Origin: Peptoclostridium acidaminophilum DSM 3953
GTDB lineage: Bacteria; Bacillota; Clostridia; Peptostreptococcales; Peptostreptococcaceae
DNA: 64,000 nt
NCBI RefSeq assembly: GCF_000597865.1
Contig: NZ_CP007452.1
Span: 2,115,183 to 2,179,182 of the forward strand
Reading direction: 5' to 3'
Shown here: positions 52,531-62,551 of the stretch, in pieces
How the letters are laid out: the number at the start of each line of letters is the position of its first letter
Numbering within the stretch: position 1 is the first letter of the stretch
The notes under the pieces: generated by a model
What the model saw: the letters and a program-made list of their open reading frames with translations, nothing else
The model's database searches: none
Told to the model about the DNA's origin: nothing
Program-made: the position numbers and the translations under genes

Positions 52531-54259
52531 TTGCGCACGCCTCCCCGCCAAGCTGAGATTTACATATATCCTGATATATTTCGCTCCTTGAAAGAAGCTG
52601 AGCATGCGTACCCTGACCCGCTATCGCCCCGTCCTCGAGCAGTATTATATTGTCAGCGTCGATAACCGAGCTCACTCGTTGAGCTATTATTATGGTGGTG
52701 GTGTCCTTGAGCATGGCTCTTAGCGCGTTTTGCATCCTTGATTCCGTGCCCATGTCGATGGCGCTTGTGCTGTCATCTAGTATGAGTATTGGCGCTTTTT
52801 TCAGGAGAGCTCTTGCAATGGATATGCGCTGCTTCTGGCCGCCTGATATGTTGACGCCTCTTTGCCCTAGCACCGTATCATAGCCGTTTTCAAAATTCAT
52901 TATGAAATCATGAGCCTGAGCAGCCTTTGCCGCCTCAATCACCTCATCCATACTGGCATCCCGCCTGCCCCAGCGTATATTTTCCTCCACGGTGCCCGAA
53001 AATAATATCGATTCCTGGAGTACGAAGCTTATTCCTCCTCTCAGAGCTGCGAGCCGCATGCTGCGCACGTCTCTGCCGTCCACAGTGACGCTGCCCTCCG
53101 TCACGTCATAAAGCCTTGGGATCAGGCTCACAAGCGTGGACTTGCCTGAGCCTGTCGAACCGAGTATTGCCACCGTCTCTCCGGACTTTATTTCGAAGGA
53201 TATATTCTTTAGTACCATGTCGCCGCTGGCTCCTTCATACCTGAACGATACGTTTTCAAAAACTATATCCCCTTCCGATACCGGTTCATTGCTCACCCCT
53301 TCAATCTCAGCTATGTCCTCCCTCGTTTCGAGCACTTCGCTTATTCTCAGTGACGAGGCCTTCGCCCTTGAAAACATCATGAGGACGAAGGTTACCATTA
53401 ACAGTGAAAACAGTATAAGGGTCATGTAGTTTATGAAAGCCATTATCTCCCCTACCTTTATTGCTCCGCCCCTTACCTGTATTCCGCCAAACCACAGCAC
53501 AGCGGCTATGCTGAGGTTCATTATTAGCATCATCAGAGGCATGGTCAGCACCATAAGCCTCAGTGCCCTTACTGTCACATCGACGAGCTCCTCGTTTGCA
53601 TTTGCAAATCTAGCTCTCTCGAATGCCCCTCTTACAAAGGCCTTTACCACCCTGACTCCCACCAGGTTCTCTCTCGTAACGAGGTTGACATTGTCCAGCT
53701 TCTGTTGGAGCTTTGCAAACAGCGGAAAGCCCTTTCTTATTACGGCCGACAGCGCCATTATAAGCACTGGAATTGACACTCCCATTATGAGAGCGAGTCC
53801 CGGATTTATGCCTATTGCCATTACAAGGCCACCTACTGCAAGCAGAGGTGCCCTGACAAGTATCCTCAGCGACATCATTACTACGTTCTGCATCTGTGTG
53901 ACATCGTTTGTAAGCCTCGTTATGAGCGTCGCTGTCTGGAAGCTGTCTATGTTTTCAAATGAAAAGCTTTGTATCTTCCTGTAGAGCGCTGAGCGCAGGT
54001 CGGTTCCAAAGTTCAGACTCGCATGGCTTGAGGCCGCTATGCAGCCCAATCCTCCGAGAAATCCCAAAATGGCAATCCCTATCATGACTGCACCTGTTCT
54101 GAGTATCAAATCCATGTCGCCTGAGGCTATACCTTTGTCTACTATGCTTGCCAGCAGCCTTGGCTGCAAAAGGTCTGCCACAACCTCGACAAGCATGAGC
54201 ATAGGCGCCAGCAAGGCTGATTTCCAGTAGGGCCTTATATATTTTAAAAGCTTTACCAT
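52520..54259 (-). CDS. ABC exporter half-transporter (TMD-NBD), first subunit of a pair
   Basis: 579 aa from the ATG at 54259 (GGAGGGAAAT upstream). TMD about residues 1-310, NBD with Walker A GSTGSGKST, signature ISGGQKQRISIARAL, Walker B ILILDDSTSAID and an atypical Asp in place of the catalytic Glu (LDD). H-loop residue is Q in AQRVSS. In heterodimeric exporters one subunit has such a degenerate site, so this is the non-canonical partner of the next gene. Confidence 0.9.
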   Translation of the reverse strand: MVKLLKYIRPYWKSALLAPMLMLVEVVADLLQPRLLASIVDKGIASGDMDLILRTGAVMIGIAILGFLGGLGCIAASSHASLNFGTDLRSALYRKIQSFSFENIDSFQTATLITRLTNDVTQMQNVVMMSLRILVRAPLLAVGGLVMAIGINPGLALIMGVSIPVLIMALSAVIRKGFPLFAKLQQKLDNVNLVTRENLVGVRVVKAFVRGAFERARFANANEELVDVTVRALRLMVLTMPLMMLIMNLSIAAVLWFGGIQVRGGAIKVGEIMAFINYMTLILFSLLMVTFVLMMFSRAKASSLRISEVLETREDIAEIEGVSNEPVSEGDIVFENVSFRYEGASGDMVLKNISFEIKSGETVAILGSTGSGKSTLVSLIPRLYDVTEGSVTVDGRDVRSMRLAALRGGISFVLQESILFSGTVEENIRWGRRDASMDEVIEAAKAAQAHDFIMNFENGYDTVLGQRGVNISGGQKQRISIARALLKKAPILILDDSTSAIDMGTESRMQNALRAMLKDTTTIIIAQRVSSVIDADNIILLEDGAIAGQGTHAQLLSRSEIYQDICKSQLGGEACANGE

Positions 54260-54376
54260 ATTTCCCTCCAAATTTAGCTGATTATAGAGTTATATATCCT
54301 AATTTACCCTATGTCACACACGTGGCTTGCCTGCATTTTCGAGATGTGAGAGTTGTACCTTTTTATTTTGCGCCGC

Positions 54377-54416
54377 AAAAAAACGCATACTCTTCAATCG
54401 AAGCATGCGCTTTTTT
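54377..54416. terminator. Bidirectional terminator-like hairpin
   Basis: AAAAAAACGCAT-...CTTC, AATC loop, GAAG-...ATGCGCTTTTTT. Serves the minus-strand Fe-S/MCP gene ending at 54439. Confidence 0.75.
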
Positions 54417-54438
54417 GCCTTGCTGTTTATTTGAACTT

Positions 54439-56358
54439 TTAAGTATTTTCGACTAGGGCAGATGCAGTGCTTGCAATCTCCTGGTTCTTTGCGGCCAGCT
54501 CCTCAAGCGCCGCGCTTATGTTGAGCACTGCGCTGTTTATCATGTCCGTCTTGCTCTCAAGCTCTTGTGAAACCTTGTTTACAGCCTCTATATGCTCGAG
54601 TATTATATTCTCCTCGCTTTGAGTCTGATATGCTATTTCTTTGGAACTGCCAGCCAGATTTCTTACCTCGTCTGCCACGACAGCAAACCCTCTGCCTTGC
54701 TCGCCTGCGCGTGCGGCCTCAATCGCGGCATTAAGCGCCACAATGTTGGTCTGGTCTGCAAGCTTTACTATCTGTATGGAGCTTTGTATGAAATCATGTA
54801 TCTTATCCTGTATTGTGCACATGTCTAAGTTGAGTATTCTCGCAGAATCGAGCAGCTCCTTTATCTTGAGCGAGATTGTCTCAACATTCTCCGATATGTC
54901 CTCATTGCCCTTGTAAACCTCGTTTATAGAGTCAATTATAAAATTAACATTCTCTTTGAGGCTATTGTAGCTGGCCTCCTTTTCAATGTTTAGCTGCTCT
55001 ATTTCTGTCATTGTCGCCAGGAGTTCATCCTGCTTGTAGTTCAGCTCTTTTTCAAGATCTACCGCCCTCTTGTTGAAGGATATGCAGTTTTGAGGTACAT
55101 TTAATCCGTAATGCACGGCCTTTGCCATCTCGCGGCATTTTCCGTAGCCGCAGGCATTGCAGTCAATCTTTCTGTCGGCTTCACCGTCCTTTAGCATAAG
55201 TTCGTATGCCCTGCTGTACTCTTCAGCTGATGGCTCGCTGTATATCCTTAAAGACTTTTTACTGTATGTCCTAAGGAAATCCTGATACGAAAGCTCCTTT
55301 TCAAAGCCGTTATAGAGTGGATTTTTGAATTTTCCTTTGCCAAACAGTCCCGGGCTCTTTTTAAGAGCCTTCATCTTGCTGCGCTTCAACTCCTTGAATA
55401 TATAATCCATCTCGTCAAGTGTAAGCTCATTGTCTGTTGCAGTTCCCTTGTTGCAGCCGTATTCGCAGTTTAACGCGTCTACAAGCAAAGGTACCGGGCG
55501 GCCCAGCTTTATGTTTCTGCAGTAGTCCTTCAGATAGCCATATACGTGTCCTATTCCCTCTATCTGCTTTATCCAGGCGTCCTCTACCTCCGCCTCTATG
55601 TTCTCCCTTAAGCCTCCCTGCATGGAGTAGAGAACGCCCAGCGAAGGCGAGACGTTGTGCCAGTCCTTCTTTTCATATCTTCCGATGTTTATGTTGTTGC
55701 GCTTTATGTATTCAGCCAGCTTGCCGAAGGTTACGTTGTATTCTATGAGGCCTCTGGAGTCACGTATTTCATTTATTTTTGCAATGCATGGGCTTAAGAA
55801 TGCAATCCTGTCGCTGCAGCTTCTATATTTTTTAAGGTATATAGCCATGCAGCTCATAGGGCTGTGTACAGGCGAAAGCTGTTCCAGCAGCTCGTGGTGG
55901 TGCTTTTCTATGAAATTGACTATTGCTGGGCATGGCTGCGACAGAAGCGTCTTTACGTTTTTCTCCATATAGAGCTTAAGGTGTACGTACGAGGTTATGT
56001 CGGCTCCGAAGCTAACATCGTATATCCCCCTGGCTCCCAGGCCTTTGAGCCAGGCAAACGTTTGCTTGTAGTCCGGCATGTTTACCCTTATGGCCGGTGC
56101 TACTATTAGCGAAATTGGCTTGCCTGCTTTAAGGTCGCTGAAGAATCTTTCAATATCATCGTCATACACTCTTGCGCCATGGGTACATGCCTTCATGCAT
56201 GAGCCGCAGTTAATGCACTGCTCTTGATTCACTTTGACCTTGTTTTGATTGTTTTCGTCGAAATATGCTATGTTGGCTTCATGTACAGGGCATACTGATA
56301 TACATTTGTTGCAGCCTGTACACTTTTCTTCTAGTATGTACATAGTCTCCTGAATCAT
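54439..56358 (-). CDS. Fe-S/hydrogenase-like sensor fused to a methyl-accepting chemotaxis signalling domain
   Basis: 639 aa, no membrane segment, so cytoplasmic. Order: two [4Fe-4S] ferredoxin motifs ([24 protein letters not shown]) at about residues 13-60; a [FeFe]-hydrogenase large-subunit-like domain (about 75-335) with [16 protein letters not shown] and NCEYGCNKG; another Fe-S motif CNACGYGKC...NC near 410-440; a coiled region; then an MCP signalling hairpin ([25 protein letters not shown]). The H-cluster-ligating Cys are retained but the proton-transfer Cys of TSCCP is replaced by Pro, suggesting redox/H2 sensing rather than catalysis. Resembles HsfB-type sensors from memory. Confidence 0.85.
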   Translation of the reverse strand: MIQETMYILEEKCTGCNKCISVCPVHEANIAYFDENNQNKVKVNQEQCINCGSCMKACTHGARVYDDDIERFFSDLKAGKPISLIVAPAIRVNMPDYKQTFAWLKGLGARGIYDVSFGADITSYVHLKLYMEKNVKTLLSQPCPAIVNFIEKHHHELLEQLSPVHSPMSCMAIYLKKYRSCSDRIAFLSPCIAKINEIRDSRGLIEYNVTFGKLAEYIKRNNINIGRYEKKDWHNVSPSLGVLYSMQGGLRENIEAEVEDAWIKQIEGIGHVYGYLKDYCRNIKLGRPVPLLVDALNCEYGCNKGTATDNELTLDEMDYIFKELKRSKMKALKKSPGLFGKGKFKNPLYNGFEKELSYQDFLRTYSKKSLRIYSEPSAEEYSRAYELMLKDGEADRKIDCNACGYGKCREMAKAVHYGLNVPQNCISFNKRAVDLEKELNYKQDELLATMTEIEQLNIEKEASYNSLKENVNFIIDSINEVYKGNEDISENVETISLKIKELLDSARILNLDMCTIQDKIHDFIQSSIQIVKLADQTNIVALNAAIEAARAGEQGRGFAVVADEVRNLAGSSKEIAYQTQSEENIILEHIEAVNKVSQELESKTDMINSAVLNISAALEELAAKNQEIASTASALVENT

Positions 56359-56620
56359 TGCTTCACCTCGTTTTAAGGTATTTTCATCCCTGTTCTTGTC
56401 ATGGATAGCTATTTTTTTAACGATTCCACTCAGCTTAATGATATCAAATTTTTTAACAATTTTACATACTTATGTTTACATTTATTGACGTCCTGCCACT
56501 TGACGCAATTGAATTATGAATATAATGTCATTTTAAACATGTATATATGCATACAGCAATGCATCCCCAATGGTTGTGTGTCTGAGTTATACATCTGCGG
56601 TGAATATTTATGAGTAAAAA

Positions 56621-56971
56621 TTATTTCAATTCTTTTATTTCCTTATCAAGGAAGTAGCTTATGAATGTCCTCATTACCACTATGCTTGCAAGTATGAGGA
56701 CTTCCTGTGTCGTAGGATTTGCTACGGTCTCTATGATGTCGGCAGCTATTAGCACCTCAAGGCCCAGCAGCAGATAGCCTCCCAGGTTCTGGCGTATCTC
56801 CTTTCTTGTTTTGAAATTGTTCTCGGGTGTATTTCTGGCGATTTCACTTTTCAAAAATCCTACCACTGCAACTACTACTCCCCATATTATTATGGCCATG
56901 GCTGTAAGGCCTATTACAGATGAAATAATTTCAAGTATTTCTCTCAAATCAATCCCTGCCTTTCTAATCAT
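56621..56971 (-). CDS. DUF1622 membrane protein
   Basis: 116 aa. Three hydrophobic segments: VIGLTAMAIIIWGVVVAVVGFL, GGYLLLGLEVLIAADIIETV and VLILASIVVMRTFISYFL, with the LLLGLEVLIAADII pattern of DUF1622. Inner-membrane protein; function unknown. GAG-rich but weak ribosome binding site; the start could be a few codons later. Confidence 0.8.
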   Translation of the reverse strand: MIRKAGIDLREILEIISSVIGLTAMAIIIWGVVVAVVGFLKSEIARNTPENNFKTRKEIRQNLGGYLLLGLEVLIAADIIETVANPTTQEVLILASIVVMRTFISYFLDKEIKELK

Positions 56972-57070
56972 CTAAAAAATTCTTGCTGCTCGAAAAGCCT
57001 CCGCTTAGCAAAGGCTTTTGAGCTTGTCACTATAATAGCTTTAATTACTAAAGTCACGAGAGTTCGCGGC

Positions 57071-58786
57071 TTAGTCTTCAACTGATGTGAATTCGAACCT
57101 GGACACATCAAACAGGCCTCTTGCCGTAAGCTTCAACTCCGGTATTACAGGCAGAGACAGGAACGAGAGCGTCATGAACGGATCCATACCCTCTGCAACT
57201 CCATGCTCCCTGCAAATCCTGAGCATCTCGGCAAGGTCAGCTGCAACTTCATGGATTCCCCGATCTGACATTAGGCCTGCAACCGGAAGCGGCAAAGTCT
57301 TTAGGACTCTTCCTGCCGAAAATACTGTTATACCCCCTTCGCAGCGTATGAGCTCTTTAGCCGCCGCCATGATGTCCTTGTCGCTGTCGCCTATCACTAT
57401 CAGATTGTGGGAGTCGTGAGCTACCGTGCTGCCTATTGCCGCATTTTTGAGACCGAAATTCTCGACGAGCCCCAGTCCTATCATTCCGCTGCCTTTATGC
57501 CTTTCAAGCACAGCCAGCTTGAGTATGCCGCTTTCGCCGGTGAATTTGAAACAGCCTTCCTCCAGCTCGATATCCCTAACCGCCGTTTCCGTAATGAGAC
57601 TGTTTGGAATTACCCTTATCACCTTCACGTGCTCCGACTCCAGCCCTATCTGAATATCAGCTTCTGAAAAGTCCGCTACATTCATTCTGCCCTTTATGCT
57701 TTCATCTATGCTTGACCTGGCTTCAAAGAGCGCCTTGCCAGCCTTTGCCACCAGCCTGCCCTCCTTGAAAACCATGTGCGCCCTGAAATCCTTCAAATCG
57801 GCAAAGGCCACTATGTCTGCCTTGAAGCCGGGGGCTATGGCGCCCGCATTCTTCAGGCCGTAGCACTGCGCAGCATTTATAGTCGCCATCCTTATCGCAT
57901 CCACGGCGTTGAAACCAGTAGCAACCGCTTTTCTCATTATGCTGTCTATGTGCCCTTCCCCGAGCAGCTCGTGGGGATGCTTGTCATCCGTGCAGAAGGT
58001 ACATCTTGATATATTGCCCGGATTCACGCCCTTTATCAGCACCCCCAGATTCCTGGCGGCCGAGCCCTCCCTTATGTGGACGTACATTCCCAGCCTGAGC
58101 CTCTCTTTCATCTCGTCTGCGCTCGAGCACTCGTGGTCCGTTCTGACACCCGCCGCTATATAAGCGTTAAGAGCGCTCCCTGAAAGTCCAGGGCTATGGC
58201 CGTCTATTACCTTGCACTTGAAGAGCTCGAGCTTTCTTAGCATCTCCTCGTCTGCACATGTCACCGCAGGAAAATCCATGACCTCGCCGAGTCCCAGGAT
58301 ATTCTCATATCCTGCGATTTCTAAAAGCTCCCTGCTTCCAAGAACCGCCCCTGAATCCTCAAAGGAAGTTGCCGGAACGCAGGATGGCGCCATAATATAT
58401 ATGTCGAGCGGCGCATTTTTTCCATCCTCCAGCATATACCTTACGCCCTCTGCTCCGCACACATTCGCTATCTCGTGCGGATCTGCAATGACAGCTGTGG
58501 TTCCACAGGGAACAACCGCTGTCGCAAACCCCGAAGGCGTGAGCATTGACGACTCTATGTGCACGTGGCTGTCTATGAGTCCCGGAGCAGCGTACATGCC
58601 CTGAAAATCAATCTCGTCAATGCCTTCATAGCTTCCTATTCCCGCAATAACGCCATCTTCTATTGCTATGTCGCCTTCGAATATTTCTCCCGTGAAAACG
58701 CACACTATTTTGCAGTTTTTGAGCACCAGCTGCGCCTTCTCCCTTGCGCAAGCTGCATCTATTATTTTTCTGAGTCTTTCTGCCAT
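57071..58786 (-). CDS. ade: Adenine deaminase
   Basis: 571 aa from the ATG at 58786 (GCGAGGAGACAC upstream). Amidohydrolase with metal-binding DSHVHIESSM, ADPHEIANVCG, DGHSPGL, and FCTDDKHP; C-terminal domain with GSTVAHDSHNLIVIGDSD is specific to bacterial adenine deaminase (AdeC). Converts adenine to hypoxanthine for salvage or use as nitrogen source. I looked for a purine riboswitch upstream (58787-58860) and did not see one. Confidence 0.95.
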   Translation of the reverse strand: MAERLRKIIDAACAREKAQLVLKNCKIVCVFTGEIFEGDIAIEDGVIAGIGSYEGIDEIDFQGMYAAPGLIDSHVHIESSMLTPSGFATAVVPCGTTAVIADPHEIANVCGAEGVRYMLEDGKNAPLDIYIMAPSCVPATSFEDSGAVLGSRELLEIAGYENILGLGEVMDFPAVTCADEEMLRKLELFKCKVIDGHSPGLSGSALNAYIAAGVRTDHECSSADEMKERLRLGMYVHIREGSAARNLGVLIKGVNPGNISRCTFCTDDKHPHELLGEGHIDSIMRKAVATGFNAVDAIRMATINAAQCYGLKNAGAIAPGFKADIVAFADLKDFRAHMVFKEGRLVAKAGKALFEARSSIDESIKGRMNVADFSEADIQIGLESEHVKVIRVIPNSLITETAVRDIELEEGCFKFTGESGILKLAVLERHKGSGMIGLGLVENFGLKNAAIGSTVAHDSHNLIVIGDSDKDIMAAAKELIRCEGGITVFSAGRVLKTLPLPVAGLMSDRGIHEVAADLAEMLRICREHGVAEGMDPFMTLSFLSLPVIPELKLTARGLFDVSRFEFTSVED

Positions 58787-58863
58787 ATGTGTCTCCTCGC
58801 ATTCCATTTTGGGATATGATACCCACTTATGCGCTGGAAACAATCATTTTGCCGAACATATTG

Positions 58864-58915
58864 AAAAAGGCGCCCTCAGCAGACGGCAGATTTCGCCTGT
58901 TTGCTGAAGACGCCT
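58864..58915 (-). terminator. Terminator of the DEAD-box helicase gene
   Basis: On the minus strand AGGCG..TCAGCA..GGC, 6-8-nt loop, GCC..TGCTGA..CGCCTTTTTC; interrupted long stem ending in TTTTT, 24 bp after the helicase stop. Confidence 0.8.
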
Positions 58916-58938
58916 ATATTCAATTGAATGCCTTATTG

Positions 58939-60390
58939 CTATCTGCCCTGTCTGCCTCTTGAAGAGCCTTGTCCCCTTGAAGAGCTCTGTCCTCTTGAAG
59001 CGCTTGCTCCCCTTGAAGGCCCTGCTTCTCTCGAAGCACTTGTTCCCCTTGAATAGCTTGATCCTCTTGAGTTGCCGGAATTTTGGCCAGATGAGTTTCT
59101 TGGGCTGAAGACGCCCTCTTTTTTCCCTGGCTTGCCAAATCTGGACGAATCGCCTTGTCCGCCTCTTTTGCTGCCCCTTGGCGCGGATTCTCCGTGTCTT
59201 TCCTTATGGCCTTCGCGTTTCACAAAAGCCTCACCTCTTACTCCCGAACCCTTTTTCTTAGAATTCATATCCTTATCGTCAGTCATTCTGCGCTTTTTGA
59301 TGACCATTTTTATCTCATTTTCGATAAGAGCAAGCGTCTGAGCGTCCCTTGGAGTTGCAAATGTTACGGCTACTCCAGTCTGTCCCGCACGGCCGGTACG
59401 TCCTATCCTGTGGATGTAGTTTTCGGCGTCAAAAGGCATGTCGTAGTTGAACACATGTGTCATGCCTTCAACATCAAGACCTCTTGCGGCTACATCCGTA
59501 GCAACAAGAAACTGAAGCCTGGTTTTCCTGAACTCCTTCATTACCTTCTCGCGCTTGGCCTGCGTTATGTCTCCGTGCAACTCGTCGCAGCTGAAGCCCT
59601 TGCTGCTAAGCAGCTCGTTGAGCGCCTTTGCGCGGTGCTTTGTGCGGCAGAATATTATTGACATGAAGGGCCTATGCTCTTCGATTATCTTCAGAAGCGC
59701 CTCCTGTTTTCCCCTGTCTGTAGTTTCGATTACAAGCTGAGTTATTCCATCCAAAGTCACTCCGCTTCCCTGTACCTTTATGTGAGCCGGAGAATTCATA
59801 TACCTCGAAGCCAATGCGCGTATGTCCTTTGGCATTGTGGCCGAGAAAAGGAGGGTTTGTCTGTCCTTTGGCGTCTGATGTATCACAGCCTCGACGTCGC
59901 TTAGGAATCCCATGTTGAGCATCTCGTCAGCCTCGTCAAGCACAAGCATCCTGAGCTTTTTAAGGTTTATGCTTTTTCTTCTTATGTGGTCAAGCAATCT
60001 TCCCGGAGTTGCTATTACCATGTGGACTCCGTTTTTGAGCTTTCTAAGCTGCTGCTCGACGTCCTGCCCTCCGTAAACGGAAAGTATGCTTACCCCTTTG
60101 GCCTCCGCCAGCTTTTTTGCCTCTGCTGTTATCTGTATTGCAAGCTCCCGTGTTGGCGCAACTATAAGAGACTGCACATCTCGGCTGTGCGTATCTGTCA
60201 TCTCCATTATTGGCAGCAAAAATGCAAGCGTCTTTCCTGTTCCTGTCTGCGCCTGCGCTATAACGTCGTCGCTTTGAAGTATCGCCGGTATTGCCTGTTC
60301 CTGAACAGGCATAGGCTCTGTAATTCCGTTTTGCAAAAGTGCTTCATTAAGCTCGGCCCCTATGCCAAGCGCTTTAAAATCCAATTTCAT
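58939..60390 (-). CDS. DEAD-box ATP-dependent RNA helicase (CshA-like) with Ser/Arg/Gly-rich tail
   Basis: 483 aa. Q motif (LLQNGITEPMPVQEQAIP), Walker A AQTGTGKT, DEAD (VLDEADEML), SAT, and C-terminal RecA motifs HRIGRTGRAGQTG. Residues about 365-483 form a low-complexity tail with repeated RGSS/SRGA/SSRGQ units, a typical RNA-binding extension. Roles in the family: ribosome assembly and mRNA decay, often cold-induced. The repeated C-terminal units are the only repetitive coding segment in the window. Confidence 0.93.
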   Translation of the reverse strand: MKLDFKALGIGAELNEALLQNGITEPMPVQEQAIPAILQSDDVIAQAQTGTGKTLAFLLPIMEMTDTHSRDVQSLIVAPTRELAIQITAEAKKLAEAKGVSILSVYGGQDVEQQLRKLKNGVHMVIATPGRLLDHIRRKSINLKKLRMLVLDEADEMLNMGFLSDVEAVIHQTPKDRQTLLFSATMPKDIRALASRYMNSPAHIKVQGSGVTLDGITQLVIETTDRGKQEALLKIIEEHRPFMSIIFCRTKHRAKALNELLSSKGFSCDELHGDITQAKREKVMKEFRKTRLQFLVATDVAARGLDVEGMTHVFNYDMPFDAENYIHRIGRTGRAGQTGVAVTFATPRDAQTLALIENEIKMVIKKRRMTDDKDMNSKKKGSGVRGEAFVKREGHKERHGESAPRGSKRGGQGDSSRFGKPGKKEGVFSPRNSSGQNSGNSRGSSYSRGTSASREAGPSRGASASRGQSSSRGQGSSRGRQGR

Positions 60391-60609
60391 TATTTTGACT
60401 ACCTCTTTTATATGTTATTTCGACCTTATTCTCTTTCAAAATATAATAAACGTACAAAAAGCCTGCACATCTATCGCATGCTATGCGGTCAACTAATCTA
60501 TTGTATCACAAAAAAATCGTGATGAGTAAACTATTATTTGCCTGCATTATCCAGCGATATCTGATATCATTGATATTGTAAGGAAAAAAATTATGAATGA
60601 GGTGATATT

Positions 60610-61245
60610 ATGGATTATTCCAAAAGAGAGGAAATAGCAAACAGCATCACGCACGGAATAGGAGTGCTCTTTAGTATTGTCGCCCTCACCATACTTCTAA
60701 TATACTCTATATGGCAAAAGAGCGCAGTTTCAATAGTCGCATTCAGTATATACGGCTTATGCTCCATACTCCTTTATCTGTCGTCCACGCTCTACCACAG
60801 CTTCCAAAAGGAAAAGCTCAAGCGACTATTCAGGTTGTTCGACCATTCTTCTATATACCTGTTCATAGCCGGAACCTACACTCCAGTCGCACTCCTGGCA
60901 CTTGAAGGGGCCTGGCGAATCGGCATACTTACAAGCGTGTGGGTGATAGCCATTTTAGGGATTGTTTTCAAAATCTGCACTTACAACAAGCTGGATCGTC
61001 TCAAGATGGTGTCGGTGGCCATGTATGTAGCCATGGGATGGATTGTTGTGATAGCCGTGAAGCCAATGCTCCAGACGGTTCCGCTGGGCTTCTTCCTGTG
61101 GCTGCTGGCAGGCGGGCTGGTATATACTCTTGGCACCATATTCTATTCTGCCAAGAAAATACCCTACAGCCACGCCATATGGCACTTCTTCGTGCTTGCC
61201 GGAAGTGCGCTCCATTTTATAGGCTTGTTTATATATCTGGTTTAA
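60610..61245 (+). CDS. Hemolysin III / PAQR-family membrane protein
   Basis: 211 aa with seven predicted TM segments. Signature residues HGIGVLFSIVAL, SSTLYHS and HAIWHFFVLAGSALHF (conserved His/Ser/Asp metal site of PAQR proteins). TATATGAGGTGATATT style ribosome binding site (GAGGTGATATT) precedes the ATG. Homologues (TrhA) act in membrane energetics or fluidity homeostasis; hemolysin naming is historical. Confidence 0.92.
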   Translation: MDYSKREEIANSITHGIGVLFSIVALTILLIYSIWQKSAVSIVAFSIYGLCSILLYLSSTLYHSFQKEKLKRLFRLFDHSSIYLFIAGTYTPVALLALEGAWRIGILTSVWVIAILGIVFKICTYNKLDRLKMVSVAMYVAMGWIVVIAVKPMLQTVPLGFFLWLLAGGLVYTLGTIFYSAKKIPYSHAIWHFFVLAGSALHFIGLFIYLV

Positions 61246-61248
61246 AAC

Positions 61249-61308
61249 AAAAGGCTGCTTATGCATAGAAGGTTTTCTTCAAACTTTCATACATAAGCAG
61301 CCTTTTTG
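61249..61308. terminator. Bidirectional terminator between hlyIII and the sia operon
   Basis: AAAAGGCTGCTTATG, ~30-nt loop, CATAAGCAGCCTTTTTG. It lies between convergent genes. Confidence 0.85.
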
Positions 61309-61346
61309 TCAGTATATACGCGTCAGATGCAAATGAAAAGCCGCAA

Positions 61347-61739
61347 TTATTCTTGCGCCTGCACCTCAATTATATTGAATGCCATTTCCGATTCCAGGTC
61401 TTCCTGCAGCTCGATTCCGCACTCCTTTATGTTCCTGTTTCTTTTGTCGTAATACCAGTTGACTGCTATGTTGTGTCCTTTGCACGATTCCTGCTCAAGC
61501 CTGTATATCATATCCATAATGCACTTTATGCTGCTCGTGTTGAGGTATACAAGGCCTATGTCCACCTGCAGCCGTCTGCCTTCAGCCTTGAAATATTCAT
61601 CCATCCAGCCAAACAGCGGCTCATAGAATTTGAATGCATTCTCAGGATATGACTCTCCTTCTATATTCAGCACGTTCAATTCATTGTCATAGCTCACTTG
61701 TGGCGATGACTTTGTTTTTTCTATGCAAATATCAAACAT
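61347..61739 (-). CDS. siaC: SiaC-type phospho-switch protein (DUF1987)
   Basis: 130 aa. The conserved YLNTSS places Thr68 at the same position as the phosphorylated Thr of Pseudomonas SiaC. In the Sia system the unphosphorylated form binds and activates the diguanylate cyclase SiaD, SiaB phosphorylates it and SiaA removes the phosphate. Last gene of a four-gene set, 21 bp after siaD. Confidence 0.85.
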   Translation of the reverse strand: MFDICIEKTKSSPQVSYDNELNVLNIEGESYPENAFKFYEPLFGWMDEYFKAEGRRLQVDIGLVYLNTSSIKCIMDMIYRLEQESCKGHNIAVNWYYDKRNRNIKECGIELQEDLESEMAFNIIEVQAQE

Positions 61740-61759
61740 ATATTCCTCCGATTATCTTT

Positions 61760-62518
61760 TTATTCACACAAACCTATTTCCTTCTTGAGGGTCTTGTTCC
61801 TGTACATAAGACTATCGGCAGCGCTTATAATCTTGTCCGTACAGTCCATTCCCAGCTCCCTATTGATTTCCATTATCCCATAACTAAAACCTATATCGTA
61901 TGGCTTGGTTTGAAGACTGTTGAAGCTCTCGATTTTTTCAAATACCGTCTTAATCACGGCTTCCGACTCAGATTTGGTTTTCTCGGGCAGCAGGAGCAAA
62001 AATTCATCTCCACCTATGCGGCTTATAACATCGGCTTCACCTATGGACTCTTTTATTACGTCTGCAAATGTTCTAATTATGAAGTCGCCCTCTATATGTC
62101 CGTAGCCGTCATTGATGCTCTTGAGGCCGTCTATGTCTATAAAGCATATCGAAAAATATGTATCTTCATTTTGCAGTCTCTTGAGCTCCCTGTCAAGAGC
62201 CATGAATCCGTTTATTCTGTTGGGCACTCCAGTCATCATGTCAGTGAATGCGTAGTATTCAAGCAGCTCCTGCTGTCGCTTTCTCTCTTCTATCTCCCTG
62301 GCCAGCTCAGCCTGCACTTCTTTTAAATACACCTGCTGTCCATCGCTTATGCTTGTGAGCTTGATTGTTGTTTTGAGGTTGCGCTCAAAAACAGCCACCA
62401 GCTCCCGGAATTCGTCAATCAGCTCGTTTGCATTGTTTTTATGGTCGTTGCATATCGCCTGGGCCTTTTGCAGCTTTTCAAGTTCTTCCTTGAAAAGAGC
62501 CTTTGTGTTTTTGCTCAT
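61760..62518 (-). CDS. siaD: GGDEF diguanylate cyclase (SiaD-like)
   Basis: 252 aa from the ATG at 62518 (AAGGTGGAGAAT upstream; an ATG 15 bp earlier is possible). N-terminal coiled coil (about residues 5-90) then a GGDEF domain with DIDGLKSIND, RIGGDEFLLL (active signature) and a C-terminal YGI strand. No EAL or membrane segment. Role: c-di-GMP synthesis gated by SiaC. Confidence 0.88.
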   Translation of the reverse strand: MSKNTKALFKEELEKLQKAQAICNDHKNNANELIDEFRELVAVFERNLKTTIKLTSISDGQQVYLKEVQAELAREIEERKRQQELLEYYAFTDMMTGVPNRINGFMALDRELKRLQNEDTYFSICFIDIDGLKSINDGYGHIEGDFIIRTFADVIKESIGEADVISRIGGDEFLLLLPEKTKSESEAVIKTVFEKIESFNSLQTKPYDIGFSYGIMEINRELGMDCTDKIISAADSLMYRNKTLKKEIGLCE

Positions 62519-62551
62519 ATTCTCCACCTTCATATCGTTTTTGCGCGTCCT

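Noticed and set aside
56490-56530. Promoter-like TTGACG...TATAAT on the plus strand
   Set aside because: Spacer is only 15 bp and no plus-strand gene follows.
58787-58930. Purine riboswitch upstream of adenine deaminase
   Set aside because: No matching core seen; the hairpin there is the terminator of the upstream helicase gene.
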